Shown in pieces: positions 8,060-15,449 of a stretch of DNA of 43,875 nt. The first letter of the stretch is position 1, and each line of letters starts with the position of its first letter. The translations under genes were made by a program, and so were the position numbers. The DNA is from UBA9339 sp964535195 (GTDB lineage Bacteria; Pseudomonadota; Gammaproteobacteria; UBA9339): the NCBI GenBank assembly GCA_964535195.1, contig CAZHSI010000011.1, positions 1 to 43,875 of the forward strand. The letters run 5' to 3'. Below the pieces are notes generated by a model that saw only the letters and a list, made by a program, of their open reading frames with translations, made no database searches and had not been told where the DNA came from.

Positions 8060-9424
8060 CTATGATTCGGTCACCGAATTTGCTTTAGAACTAATAAATT
8101 GGTCAAAAGATATAAAATCTAAAATATATTGTTGTGGAAACTCTTGTAAAAAATTTCTTAGAAATACTCTAACTATCCTACTGTTTAACCCATGCGTCTT
8201 AAATTTACTCAATAACAGTTTATTGTTTTTAATACATAAATATTTCTCAAACTGTAAAAGTAAATTATTTAGATTGTCTTCTTCGATATTACTAATAAAC
8301 TCATTGAATTGATTATCAATATATTCATCATATTCTTTTTTAAGTTTATTTCGTTCTAAATCCATTTTTTTAACCTCATAATTTTCTTTATCCCTGGCTC
8401 TCGTTTTTTCCTCTATAATTAGACTGGTAGACTTAGGAAGTTCATAATCATTTTTTAAAGATTCTATTAAAAATCCAGCGGCATTTAGAATTTTGCCTGC
8501 AATAAAGTATTGACTTGTTTCTATTTGCTCCATTTTACTTCCCAACTTATCTAGTCCATATTTTTTAACGAGAGAAGCAATTGCTTTATCACTTAAAAAA
8601 TAAGATTCCTTTAACCTCTTTACCAAATTACTATTATTTGCATCATTTATAATTTCACTGGAATGATTATTTTTTAGTTGATTAGAAAATATGGTGTTAT
8701 TTTGCACTATATCCTTTTTGACCATTTTCTCGAAAATATTAAAATATATACTAACGACCTCTTTACCCACTCTATTTATATTTGCTTCTACATTTAAATC
8801 TGATGCAGTATTTATTTCTTCTACAGCTTTATCTACTACCCTTTTTTTAAAGTCCCTAAATATTAAATATTTATCATTAGAAACACCCATAATTTTTCTA
8901 AATTGTTCAATTGAAAAATTCCTAGTTTTTCCCAATCTCCGATAACGACTGCAATTCTCATACAATGCTAAACCATAGTTAGAAGTAAAGCGCGACTGTA
9001 TAGCTAAATTAATTCTGCCATACATAACAGGAGAATGTAGTAATTGTTTCATACGAAAACTATAACTATAGGTGCATACAGCATTTTTTATATTTACACT
9101 TGCTAACATTGAGCTTGCAGTCCAATCTTCCTCGTCCAAGTTGTCATCAAAAACATTCCACTCAATTACAGTAGAAATTAATGCCTTTAATGCTTGTTTA
9201 ATTGCATCATAATTATAACCACGATAACCTAAATATTTACATAACTCATTTATAGATATTTTATGTTCTTGTTGGGTTTTCAAAAAAGGGTAAGCATGAA
9301 AGAGAAGTACATTACTAATTTTCCTTTGTAACAAACTTAAACTATTAGAACAATGTATAGCAGAAATATGTTTTTTTAATTCTATTTTTTCGCAAAAATC
9401 TAATTTATATGTGGTAGTATTCAT
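8060..9424 (-). CDS. Rep_3/RepB-family plasmid replication initiator
   Basis: 454 residues. The N-terminal half has the two winged-helix layout of iteron-binding Rep_3 initiators: SNSLSLLQRKISNVLLFHAY, the KISINELCKYLGYRGYNYD helix-turn-helix, then FTSNYGLALYENCSRYRRLG and FSIEQFRKIMGVSNDKY, and RVVDKAVEEIN with a Y-F-x-I strand after it. The YGLALYE/YLIFRDFKKRVV order is diagnostic. The C-terminal ~200 residues (from about 255) are a Lys/Glu/Asn-rich extension not present in typical 300-350 residue members. It binds the iterons at 9432-9530 lying immediately upstream of its own start (8 bp away), to open the origin and repress itself. Transcribed away from parA. Confidence 0.88.
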   Translation of the reverse strand: MNTTTYKLDFCEKIELKKHISAIHCSNSLSLLQRKISNVLLFHAYPFLKTQQEHKISINELCKYLGYRGYNYDAIKQALKALISTVIEWNVFDDNLDEEDWTASSMLASVNIKNAVCTYSYSFRMKQLLHSPVMYGRINLAIQSRFTSNYGLALYENCSRYRRLGKTRNFSIEQFRKIMGVSNDKYLIFRDFKKRVVDKAVEEINTASDLNVEANINRVGKEVVSIYFNIFEKMVKKDIVQNNTIFSNQLKNNHSSEIINDANNSNLVKRLKESYFLSDKAIASLVKKYGLDKLGSKMEQIETSQYFIAGKILNAAGFLIESLKNDYELPKSTSLIIEEKTRARDKENYEVKKMDLERNKLKKEYDEYIDNQFNEFISNIEEDNLNNLLLQFEKYLCIKNNKLLLSKFKTHGLNSRIVRVFLRNFLQEFPQQYILDFISFDQFISSKANSVTES

Positions 9425-9431
9425 TTTTTAT

Positions 9432-9530
9432 TACCATAAACGTCACACCTTTACCACAAACGTCACAAAGCACTACAAAATTGTCACAGTTCCAACCATA
9501 AACGTCACACTTTTTACCATAGACGTCACC
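9432..9530 (+). repeat. Iteron array, probable oriV
   Basis: Five direct copies of a 16-bp unit, consensus TACCATAAACGTCACA, begin at 9432, 9452, about 9473, 9494 and 9515, a pitch of 20-21 bp, so all fall on the same DNA face. The third copy is degenerate (5' half changed, GTCACA kept). An AT-rich stretch follows (9531-9720). The position next to a Rep_3-type gene and before parA marks this as the replication origin and the Rep autoregulatory site. I found no clear DnaA box. Confidence 0.85.
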
Positions 9531-9611
9531 AATAAAAATTTTTAAATACAATAAATCAAGCAGTTATAATGTAATAAACACGTCTAAACAAAGATAAACA
9601 ATTTAAACTAT

Positions 9612-9643
9612 ATAAAACAACACTAAATATCGTGTTGTTTTAT
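9612..9643. promoter_or_regulatory. Perfect 12-bp inverted repeat before parA (operator or parS candidate)
   Basis: ATAAAACAACAC at 9612-9623 and GTGTTGTTTTAT at 9632-9643 are exact reverse complements with an 8-bp centre. It lies 80 bp before parA between the iterons and the partition genes. Candidate roles are a centromere for ParB, an operator for ParA or ParB, or a transcription terminator; the T-run on the plus side is short, so a protein-binding site seems more likely. Confidence 0.5.
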
Positions 9644-9725
9644 TCAAAATATTTACTTGAATATCATATGTAATAGTATATACTGCTGCAAAAAATATAG
9701 TAATACAAATTAAAAGTCAAACTAA

Positions 9726-10604
9726 ATGAAAGTAATAGTTCCAACAAATAACAAAGGTGGGGTAGGAAAGACTAAAGTTAGTATGATACTAGCCGAATAC
9801 TTCAGCCATTTAAAGAAAGTAAAAACCTTAGCTATAGATTTCGATCCACAATGTAATTTATCAAGACGTTTTATAAAAATGGAATTAGATCCGAGCTCAC
9901 CCCAAGGATATTATCCACCATTGCATCCAGACTACAATCCTAATGATCCAAAAGAAGATCAAACTTGGGATGGAAGAAGTTCTATAGCAAACATTTTTTT
10001 CGGCAAACCAGTAATACCTTACCCAACGTTTATTGAAAATTTAGATATTGCCCCAGCCCACGCAGATCAATTATTACTGGCGGAAGCAGTTAGAAGAACA
10101 GAGATAGCAGAAAAGGTATACAAACAACTTCATAAATTCCTTTCTTGTCCAGAAGTTGGAAGAGAATATGAGATCATTATAGTTGATACAGCCCCATCAA
10201 AAGGGCCATTAACAATTAGTGCCATTGGAGCCGCAACTCACATTATTATCCCTTCAATTATGGAAGCTCAACCAATCCAAGGTATTTATGGAATGATGCA
10301 ATTATGGATGCAAGAATCTCTAAAGAGAGAAGAGGGGAGGCCCCTTGAGCTGGTCGGTATATTGCCCAATATCTTTAGACAAAATAACTTGCATAAGGAC
10401 ATGTTAGAAAGCCTAAAAAATAATCCAAGCATTTCGAAGTATATAATGCCTGTCAGCTTAGGGCAGCGTGTTGCTTTTGCAGAGGTAGATGTTGATGGAG
10501 CGTTACCCAGATCTGTTTTTGATTTGCCTAATAATGACCTTGCAAAACAAGAGGCAATAAGAATGTGTGAGTTCGTAGAAAAAAAGGTGTTTGGTAATGA
10601 GTAA
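9726..10604 (+). CDS. parA: ParA-type partition ATPase
   Basis: 292 residues. A deviant Walker A box NNKGGVGKTKVS (residues 8-19) is followed by the A' region AIDFDPQCNLS (about 38-48), the Walker B strand IIIVDTAPSKG (about 154-164) and QPIQGIYGMMQLW. No N-terminal HTH, so it is the short type Ib-like or chromosomal-like form, though longer than most because of an insert (about 55-85, proline-rich PPLHPDYNPNDP). It uses ATP binding on nonspecific DNA to move ParB-bound plasmid copies. First gene of a three-gene partition operon; parB overlaps its end by 8 bp. An inverted repeat and the iterons lie upstream. Confidence 0.92.
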   Translation: MKVIVPTNNKGGVGKTKVSMILAEYFSHLKKVKTLAIDFDPQCNLSRRFIKMELDPSSPQGYYPPLHPDYNPNDPKEDQTWDGRSSIANIFFGKPVIPYPTFIENLDIAPAHADQLLLAEAVRRTEIAEKVYKQLHKFLSCPEVGREYEIIIVDTAPSKGPLTISAIGAATHIIIPSIMEAQPIQGIYGMMQLWMQESLKREEGRPLELVGILPNIFRQNNLHKDMLESLKNNPSISKYIMPVSLGQRVAFAEVDVDGALPRSVFDLPNNDLAKQEAIRMCEFVEKKVFGNE

Positions 10605-11598
10605 GAGAAAAAAATTTAGTATAGCAGAAGATATTAATAGAGGTATTACGGAAGTAATTAATGCCGTAGATAATAATGTAGGTACGTTTAGATATGAGGT
10701 TATAGCTTTATCAAGGCTAGAAGTAGATCCAGACAATCCAAGAGAGCTATTATTATCGTTACATGAGATCAATTTTGGTATTGATCCTCACGATCCATTG
10801 TCAACAAAGAAGCAAAAAGAAAAAGAGGAATTAGAGAGCTTAGCCCATACAATTAAACAGAACGGGGTCATAAACCCTATTATGGTATATAAGCATAAAG
10901 ATAAATATCGTATTATTGCTGGAGAACGAAGGTTTTTAGCAGCTAATTTAGCAAAGAAATGTGATGTCCATGCTAGAGTTATCGAAAGTAAGCCAAATGA
11001 ATTAGATTTAAGATTATTGCAATGGGTAGAAAATAACGAAAGAAAAAATTTATCTCTACATGAAAGGTTAAAAAATTTAGAGGTTATAATAGAGGCTTAT
11101 AGTAAAAAAAATATTAATTGTACTATAACAACGGATATTCTTAAAAATTTAACTGGACTATCAAAGACCCAAGCACATTGTTATTTGTCAGTTTTAAAAG
11201 GCCCACAAGATTTAAAGGACAGTATTACTAATAACATAATTAACAATCTCGATAGGGCAGCTTTAATCGCTAGTATTCCAGATGATTCTTTAAGAAAAAA
11301 AGCTCTAGAGGATAGTGCCAACGGAGTTAGCACGCGGGCTATTAGGTCTTTAATTGTAAAAGATAAAAAAGAAAAAACACCTAGAATTAATTTCGTAAAT
11401 AAGCGCAGAGGACGTGTAGCGCAATATGTTAATTTAGGAAGAACAAAAGATATAGAAGCAATAAAAAAATTGACAGATATTATTATAGTACATCCTAGAT
11501 ATAGTCAATATGCTGAATTGTTTAAAAATATTAAATGGAATGAATATGCCGAAGTTTCACTTGCGTTTCATAAATTATTAAAAATTTTTAGTGATTAA
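10597..11598 (+). CDS. parB: ParB/Spo0J-family partition protein
   Basis: 333 residues from ATG 10597; the frame is open from a TTG at 10591 but the ATG, with AAGG about 9 bp upstream, is the better start. ParB N-terminal box: IIAGERRFLAANLA (GERR arginine patch, the CTP-binding and clamp region), then LRLLQWVENNERKNLSLHERL, then the central HTH LTGLSKTQAHCYLSVL. The region 95-110 (VINPIMVYKHKDKYRI) is also typical. It binds a parS centromere, not identified with certainty here, and acts with ParA. It overlaps parA by 8 bp and is overlapped by the next small gene, so the trio is translationally coupled. Confidence 0.9.
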   Translation: MSKRKKFSIAEDINRGITEVINAVDNNVGTFRYEVIALSRLEVDPDNPRELLLSLHEINFGIDPHDPLSTKKQKEKEELESLAHTIKQNGVINPIMVYKHKDKYRIIAGERRFLAANLAKKCDVHARVIESKPNELDLRLLQWVENNERKNLSLHERLKNLEVIIEAYSKKNINCTITTDILKNLTGLSKTQAHCYLSVLKGPQDLKDSITNNIINNLDRAALIASIPDDSLRKKALEDSANGVSTRAIRSLIVKDKKEKTPRINFVNKRRGRVAQYVNLGRTKDIEAIKKLTDIIIVHPRYSQYAELFKNIKWNEYAEVSLAFHKLLKIFSD

Positions 11599-11599
11599 A

Positions 11600-11956
11600 A
11601 TGAATAATCAAGAAAAAGATGCAACCCTCACAGGTACTTTCAAGATATTAGATAATTTGAATCAAATGCTTAATGAAAAAGTTATAGCTAATGGTTACGG
11701 TATGCGTGGCAAAAGTAGGTGGGTTAGAGAGGCTATAGAATCATTATTCACGTATTCTGATTGTGCTGAACTGGTTTCTATCTCGTCGGAGATGGAAAAT
11801 GCCAATTACCCTTTAAGTGTACGCCTTCCAAGAAAATTGTTTTTGGATATGGAAAAAGCAGTAATAGTTATTCGTAAAAAATTTCCTGAACTGGAAGGCA
11901 TAAAAAGCAGAATAGTACGTACAGCTATTCTGCAGCGTTTAATCCGTGATCCCTAG
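11600..11956 (+). CDS. Small protein with two ribbon-helix-helix-like halves
   Basis: 118 residues from ATG 11600 (a GTG at 11591 is possible). The ATG lies 1 bp after the parB stop, so it belongs to the par operon. The first half has GMRGKSRWVREAIESLF and the second has YPLSVRLPRKLFLDMEKAV then GIKSRIVRTAILQRLI. Each resembles a strand plus helix pair ending in a ribbon-helix-helix DNA-binding motif (RxKSxxVRxAI). A tandem RHH protein could be an operon repressor or a third partition component. I do not recognise a named family. Confidence 0.6.
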   Translation: MNNQEKDATLTGTFKILDNLNQMLNEKVIANGYGMRGKSRWVREAIESLFTYSDCAELVSISSEMENANYPLSVRLPRKLFLDMEKAVIVIRKKFPELEGIKSRIVRTAILQRLIRDP

Positions 11957-12045
11957 GTAAATCACTTATGCGAGCAAACATATTATACATAAGAGTTACA
12001 GCGTAACAATTTTGTTATATTATTTAGTACTACCAACAAAATATA

Positions 12046-12116
12046 GGCAAGGGTTTTCGTGAAAACGTAGATAAGAAACCGGGGCTGTAAAAAATTTTAA
12101 TGGAATGGTTCTTGCC
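12046..12116 (+). ncRNA. Structured leader upstream of IS110 relic, candidate bridge RNA remnant
   Basis: GGCAAG (12046-12051) pairs with CTTGCC (12111-12116). Inside, GTTTTC (12053-12058) pairs with GAAAAC (12061-12066) across a 2-nt loop, and AACC (12077-12080) can pair with GGTT (12107-12110) directly below the outer stem. The block ends 78 bp before the start of an IS110-type transposase fragment. IS110-group elements encode their bridge RNA in this left-end position. The assignment rests on position and pairing only; guide loops were not matched to a target. Confidence 0.4.
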
Positions 12117-12193
12117 TAATGTTTAAAACGGCTCTTAAATAGCCAGAATAATGATTATAATTATTATTCAATAAAACTTTAAGAGTAACCAGT

Positions 12194-12271
12194 ATGAATA
12201 TTACAAAATTAGGTATAGATATTGCAAATATATGGAATATGAAAAAGAAACATTTAAACCACATTGCTTGA
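12194..12271 (+). pseudogene. IS110-family transposase, N-terminal fragment
   Basis: An ATG at 12194 opens MNITKLGIDIAN and the frame stops at 12269-12271. MxITxxGIDIAK is the conserved start of IS110-family DEDD transposases, where the aspartate is the first catalytic residue. Homology ends after about 12 codons, at the point where the VanX-like gene begins in another frame (12232). Only the left end of the element survives, so the peptidoglycan genes lie directly at an insertion-sequence scar. Confidence 0.55.
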
Positions 12272-12933
12272 TTTGTCTTCTATTATTAAGTTCAGGATTT
12301 TTTATCATGACGAATAGTATGGCATTACCTACAGAGTTTGTTTACCTAAAAGATATGGATAAAAGTATTATTCAAGATATTAAGTATTTTACTAATGATA
12401 ATTTTATTGGTAGACCAATCAAAGGATATAAAATTCCCCAATGCATTTTAACACGAAAAATGGGCACTTATTTATCCAACATACAACAGAAACTTAAGCT
12501 TAAAGAACTAAGCTTAAAAGTTTATGATTGTTATCGTCCTCAGGCTGCGGTTGATGATTTTATTGCTTGGAGCCACGATATTTATGACCAAAAAATGAAA
12601 GGTGCTTATTATCCTAATATAGAGAAAGCTAATCTTTTTAAGTTGGGTTATATAGCGAAAAAATCAAGCCATACTCGTGGCAGCACTGTTGATTTAACTC
12701 TTGTATCTTTAAAAACTGGCGAAGAGCTGGATATGGGGACACATTTTGATTATATGGATAATAAATCTTTCGTGTTTGCTGGGGATATTTCCAGGGAAGC
12801 AAAAAATAACCGGTTTTTTTTAAGAAAGATAATGCAAGAAAACGGATTTAAAACATATGATAAAGAGTGGTGGCATTTTACTTTAAAAGACGAACCATTT
12901 CCTGGGACATATTTTCATTTTCTTATTAGGTAG
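12232..12933 (+). CDS. VanX-like D-Ala-D-Ala dipeptidase, exported
   Basis: 233 residues. A hydrophobic segment (about 11-26) after a short basic start, ending TNSMA, looks like a signal peptide. The M15D peptidase core is intact: DCYRPQAAVDDF (substrate arginine), zinc ligands His and Asp in SSHTRGSTVDLTL (about 147 and 154), general base Glu and third zinc ligand His in EWWHF (about 211 and 214). Enzymes of this family hydrolyse D-Ala-D-Ala, in the periplasm or cytoplasm. The start region overlaps the IS110 relic, so the true promoter may come from the relic. It leads a same-strand set with the PBP4-like and L,D-transpeptidase genes. Vancomycin resistance is unlikely in a Gram-negative; recycling of wall peptides is more plausible. 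Confidence 0.88.
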   Translation: MEYEKETFKPHCLICLLLLSSGFFIMTNSMALPTEFVYLKDMDKSIIQDIKYFTNDNFIGRPIKGYKIPQCILTRKMGTYLSNIQQKLKLKELSLKVYDCYRPQAAVDDFIAWSHDIYDQKMKGAYYPNIEKANLFKLGYIAKKSSHTRGSTVDLTLVSLKTGEELDMGTHFDYMDNKSFVFAGDISREAKNNRFFLRKIMQENGFKTYDKEWWHFTLKDEPFPGTYFHFLIR

Positions 12934-13050
12934 ACTTGCAACTTTAAGCTTTAAATATGTTATTATAAGACAAGTGATGTATTTTAAAGAAGGTAATAAA
13001 ACAGAATGTTTTGTAAAATAGAATAATATTAAAAAAGGATAATAATTACT

Positions 13051-14385
13051 ATGAAAATAAAATTGCTTTTTTTAGGTGTTCTATTTTTGTTGTCAGGATG
13101 TACTAGTAACCAAGCTGATATTCTTTATAAAAGATCTCCCGCTTTTTATTCTTATATCTTTGGGGATGTTCAAAGCAATAGGATTATTAAGGAACACAGG
13201 TCTTCTGTTTACACTTCACCAGCAAGCTGTCAAAAAGTAATTACTGCGCTGTTAGCATATAAAACGCTAGGAGCTGACTATCGTTATGAAACAAGGTTAT
13301 ATGTTACGAAATTACATGGGAAAATGCATAATATCATTATTTCATTTTCAGGGGATCCTACCTTAAAAACAGAGGATCTGCTGCAATTACTAGAGCCTAT
13401 TAAGAGAAGCCATATTACCGGTAAAATATTTTTAGATATTACGGAATTTAAAACTTCGGCCCATTCGTCAAATATTATGGTAGACGACGTAGGCACAGAT
13501 TATGCCCAGCCAGTTTCTAGTATCAATATAGATGAAAATTTAATCAGAGTAACAACGTATCCTAGTAGGGAGAATAAGCGAGCATTAATAACAAATAATG
13601 CTCACTATTTTGTTGATTCAACAATAACGACGAGTTCAGCAGCAACATTAATAAACCTTAGCATGAAAAACAATAGAATTTATGCTGATGGCAATATTAA
13701 TTCTGAAGATTTCCCTCGCGAAATGGAAATTTCGCCTACAGATTTTGATTATTTTATTCTTAAAAGAGTTAAGCAAGTATTTAAAAAAATTAACATAAAA
13801 AATGAAATAGTATTTCTCAAAGATGTTAATAAAGTACCCACGAACAAAGTCTTGCTAAACGTGTTTAAATCTGATTTTTTAAGTAATATTATTACCAAAG
13901 CAATTAAAAAATCCGACAATTTTGTTTTTGATGCCATTTACCTTAAGTTGATTCACTTGTATGGTGATGATAAAGTAAAAAAATGGGAAGATGGCGACGA
14001 GGTAATAAAAAAACTGATAAGGAAGTATTTTGACGTTGAAATGGATAAAGCAAAATTTGTAGATGGTTCTGGGTTATCTAGGTATAACCAAATACAACCT
14101 AGTAAAATATATATGATGCTAAAACAAGGATATAATCTAAAAGAATTTGTTTCTGCATTACCAAGTCCTGGAGAGCCAGGCAGTACTCTTGCTAAAAGAA
14201 AAGGGCTTGTGCCTTATGTGAAAGCTAAGACTGGAAATATGTCTGGCATAAGTTGTTTGTGTGGATATGGAGTTAGTAAGAAGCCTAGGGTATTTGTAGT
14301 TATTACTAATAGTTTCGCACCACCTGCAAAAAAGATATTTCCTTTAATAGATAATTTTGTAAATTATTTCATAGAAAAAAACTAG
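13051..14385 (+). CDS. dacB: PBP4-like D-Ala-D-Ala carboxypeptidase/endopeptidase lipoprotein
   Basis: 444 residues. It begins with a lipoprotein signal ending LLSGC (Cys17), unusual for DacB, which is normally soluble and periplasmic. Penicillin-binding motifs of the S13 family are visible: SxxK in SPASCQKVITALL (Ser58, Lys61), SxN as SDN near residue 288, and KTG in VKAKTGNMSG (from Lys393). PVSSINIDENLI is typical of the inserted domain. It removes the terminal D-Ala from pentapeptides or cleaves 4-3 crosslinks, making tetrapeptides that L,D-transpeptidases use. About 118 bp after the dipeptidase gene and 181 bp before the mature L,D-transpeptidase start. The lipid anchor would place it at the outer or inner membrane. 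Confidence 0.87.
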   Translation: MKIKLLFLGVLFLLSGCTSNQADILYKRSPAFYSYIFGDVQSNRIIKEHRSSVYTSPASCQKVITALLAYKTLGADYRYETRLYVTKLHGKMHNIIISFSGDPTLKTEDLLQLLEPIKRSHITGKIFLDITEFKTSAHSSNIMVDDVGTDYAQPVSSINIDENLIRVTTYPSRENKRALITNNAHYFVDSTITTSSAATLINLSMKNNRIYADGNINSEDFPREMEISPTDFDYFILKRVKQVFKKINIKNEIVFLKDVNKVPTNKVLLNVFKSDFLSNIITKAIKKSDNFVFDAIYLKLIHLYGDDKVKKWEDGDEVIKKLIRKYFDVEMDKAKFVDGSGLSRYNQIQPSKIYMMLKQGYNLKEFVSALPSPGEPGSTLAKRKGLVPYVKAKTGNMSGISCLCGYGVSKKPRVFVVITNSFAPPAKKIFPLIDNFVNYFIEKN

Positions 14386-14566
14386 TAACCACAAAGACAT
14401 ATATAAAAATAACTTAATTAGCTAGCACAAAAAAGCTTTTTGTATATTTATGGAAACATAGTAAACGGATAGTATTCATGAAAAGATGAAGTGCATGGTT
14501 GGAAGCTTAAATCCATATAAAACTAAGTTTAGTGACCAGATTAAAAAATGTGTTAAAGGACCAAAA

Positions 14567-15358
14567 ATGTTCAAAACAGAGATCTTTCTAAGAAAAATTT
14601 CAATATTGATGTCTTGTATTTTTACTTTAGAAGTCCATGCTCATAATCTTTTAGATTCAACGCAACAAATTATTATTGTAGTAGGTGAAGATTGGAAGGC
14701 ATCCACCGGAATTTTGCAACGCTATGAACGTGACAGCAAGGACAGCTATTGGCAAAGAATTGGGGGCCAGATTAATGTAAATCTTGGTGAGAATGGTATG
14801 GGCTGGGGTTATGGTTTACATAATATGCCCCCACAAGACAATGAGCCAGTAATTGATAGAGAGGGTCTAAAACGTTCGCCAGTAGGTATTTTTGCTATAC
14901 CTATAGCATTCGGGAAAGATGATGGCTCAAGTTGGTCAGTAAAGCTACCTTACCAAAAAATTTCTTCTACTGTTTTTTGTTCTGGTGATCCGCAATCAAA
15001 AAACTATAATCGTATTATTGATAGTAGGTATGAGCCCCAGGAAGATTGGAGACTTGGGGAAGATATGCAGGATTATGTTAATCAAGGAGTATATATTTAT
15101 GGCGCTATGATTGCTCATAACTATTTTCCTGTTGTTGCTGGCAAAGGCTGTTGTTTTTTTATTCACGTTTGGAGAGGCCCAGGAAAACCAACCGCTGGAT
15201 GTACTGCGATGGCTGCCAACGACGCTCGTGAAATTATTAGTTGGCTTGATCCTAATAAGAAACCGGTACTAATCCAATTTCCTATGGTAATTTATCCAAA
15301 AATTCAACAACTATGGGGATTACCTAGCTTAGAACTAGATCAGCACTATGAGCTATAA
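14567..15358 (+). CDS. L,D-transpeptidase (YkuD-type), exported
   Basis: 263 residues from ATG 14567, which has AAAGGA 7 bp upstream and begins a good signal peptide (MFKTEIFLRKISILMSCIF, then EVHAHN). The frame is open further up to 14486 but that start gives a poor N-terminus. The catalytic motif is HVWRGPGKPTAGCTAM: histidine and nucleophile cysteine in TAGC, as in the COG3786 branch of YkuD enzymes. RSPVGIFAIPIAFG earlier is the usual first conserved block (xSPxGxF). It would form 3-3 crosslinks or attach proteins to peptidoglycan tetrapeptides, the product of the preceding PBP4-like enzyme. Last plus-strand gene before a convergent transporter. Confidence 0.82.
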   Translation: MFKTEIFLRKISILMSCIFTLEVHAHNLLDSTQQIIIVVGEDWKASTGILQRYERDSKDSYWQRIGGQINVNLGENGMGWGYGLHNMPPQDNEPVIDREGLKRSPVGIFAIPIAFGKDDGSSWSVKLPYQKISSTVFCSGDPQSKNYNRIIDSRYEPQEDWRLGEDMQDYVNQGVYIYGAMIAHNYFPVVAGKGCCFFIHVWRGPGKPTAGCTAMAANDAREIISWLDPNKKPVLIQFPMVIYPKIQQLWGLPSLELDQHYEL

Positions 15359-15401
15359 AAAATATTAAAGTTTGTATTGAAAAGCATTAAAATATAACGA
15401 A

Positions 15402-15449
15402 ATCTAAGTTTCATGCCCTTAATCAAGTTTTCTTTTTAAAAACTTAGAT
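15402..15449. terminator. Possible bidirectional terminator between convergent genes
   Basis: ATCTAAGTTT (15402-15411) is the exact reverse complement of AAACTTAGAT (15440-15449), with a 28-nt loop containing a T-rich run. It lies at the junction of the L,D-transpeptidase and the transporter and overlaps the last codons of the transporter. The long loop makes the call weak. Confidence 0.3.
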
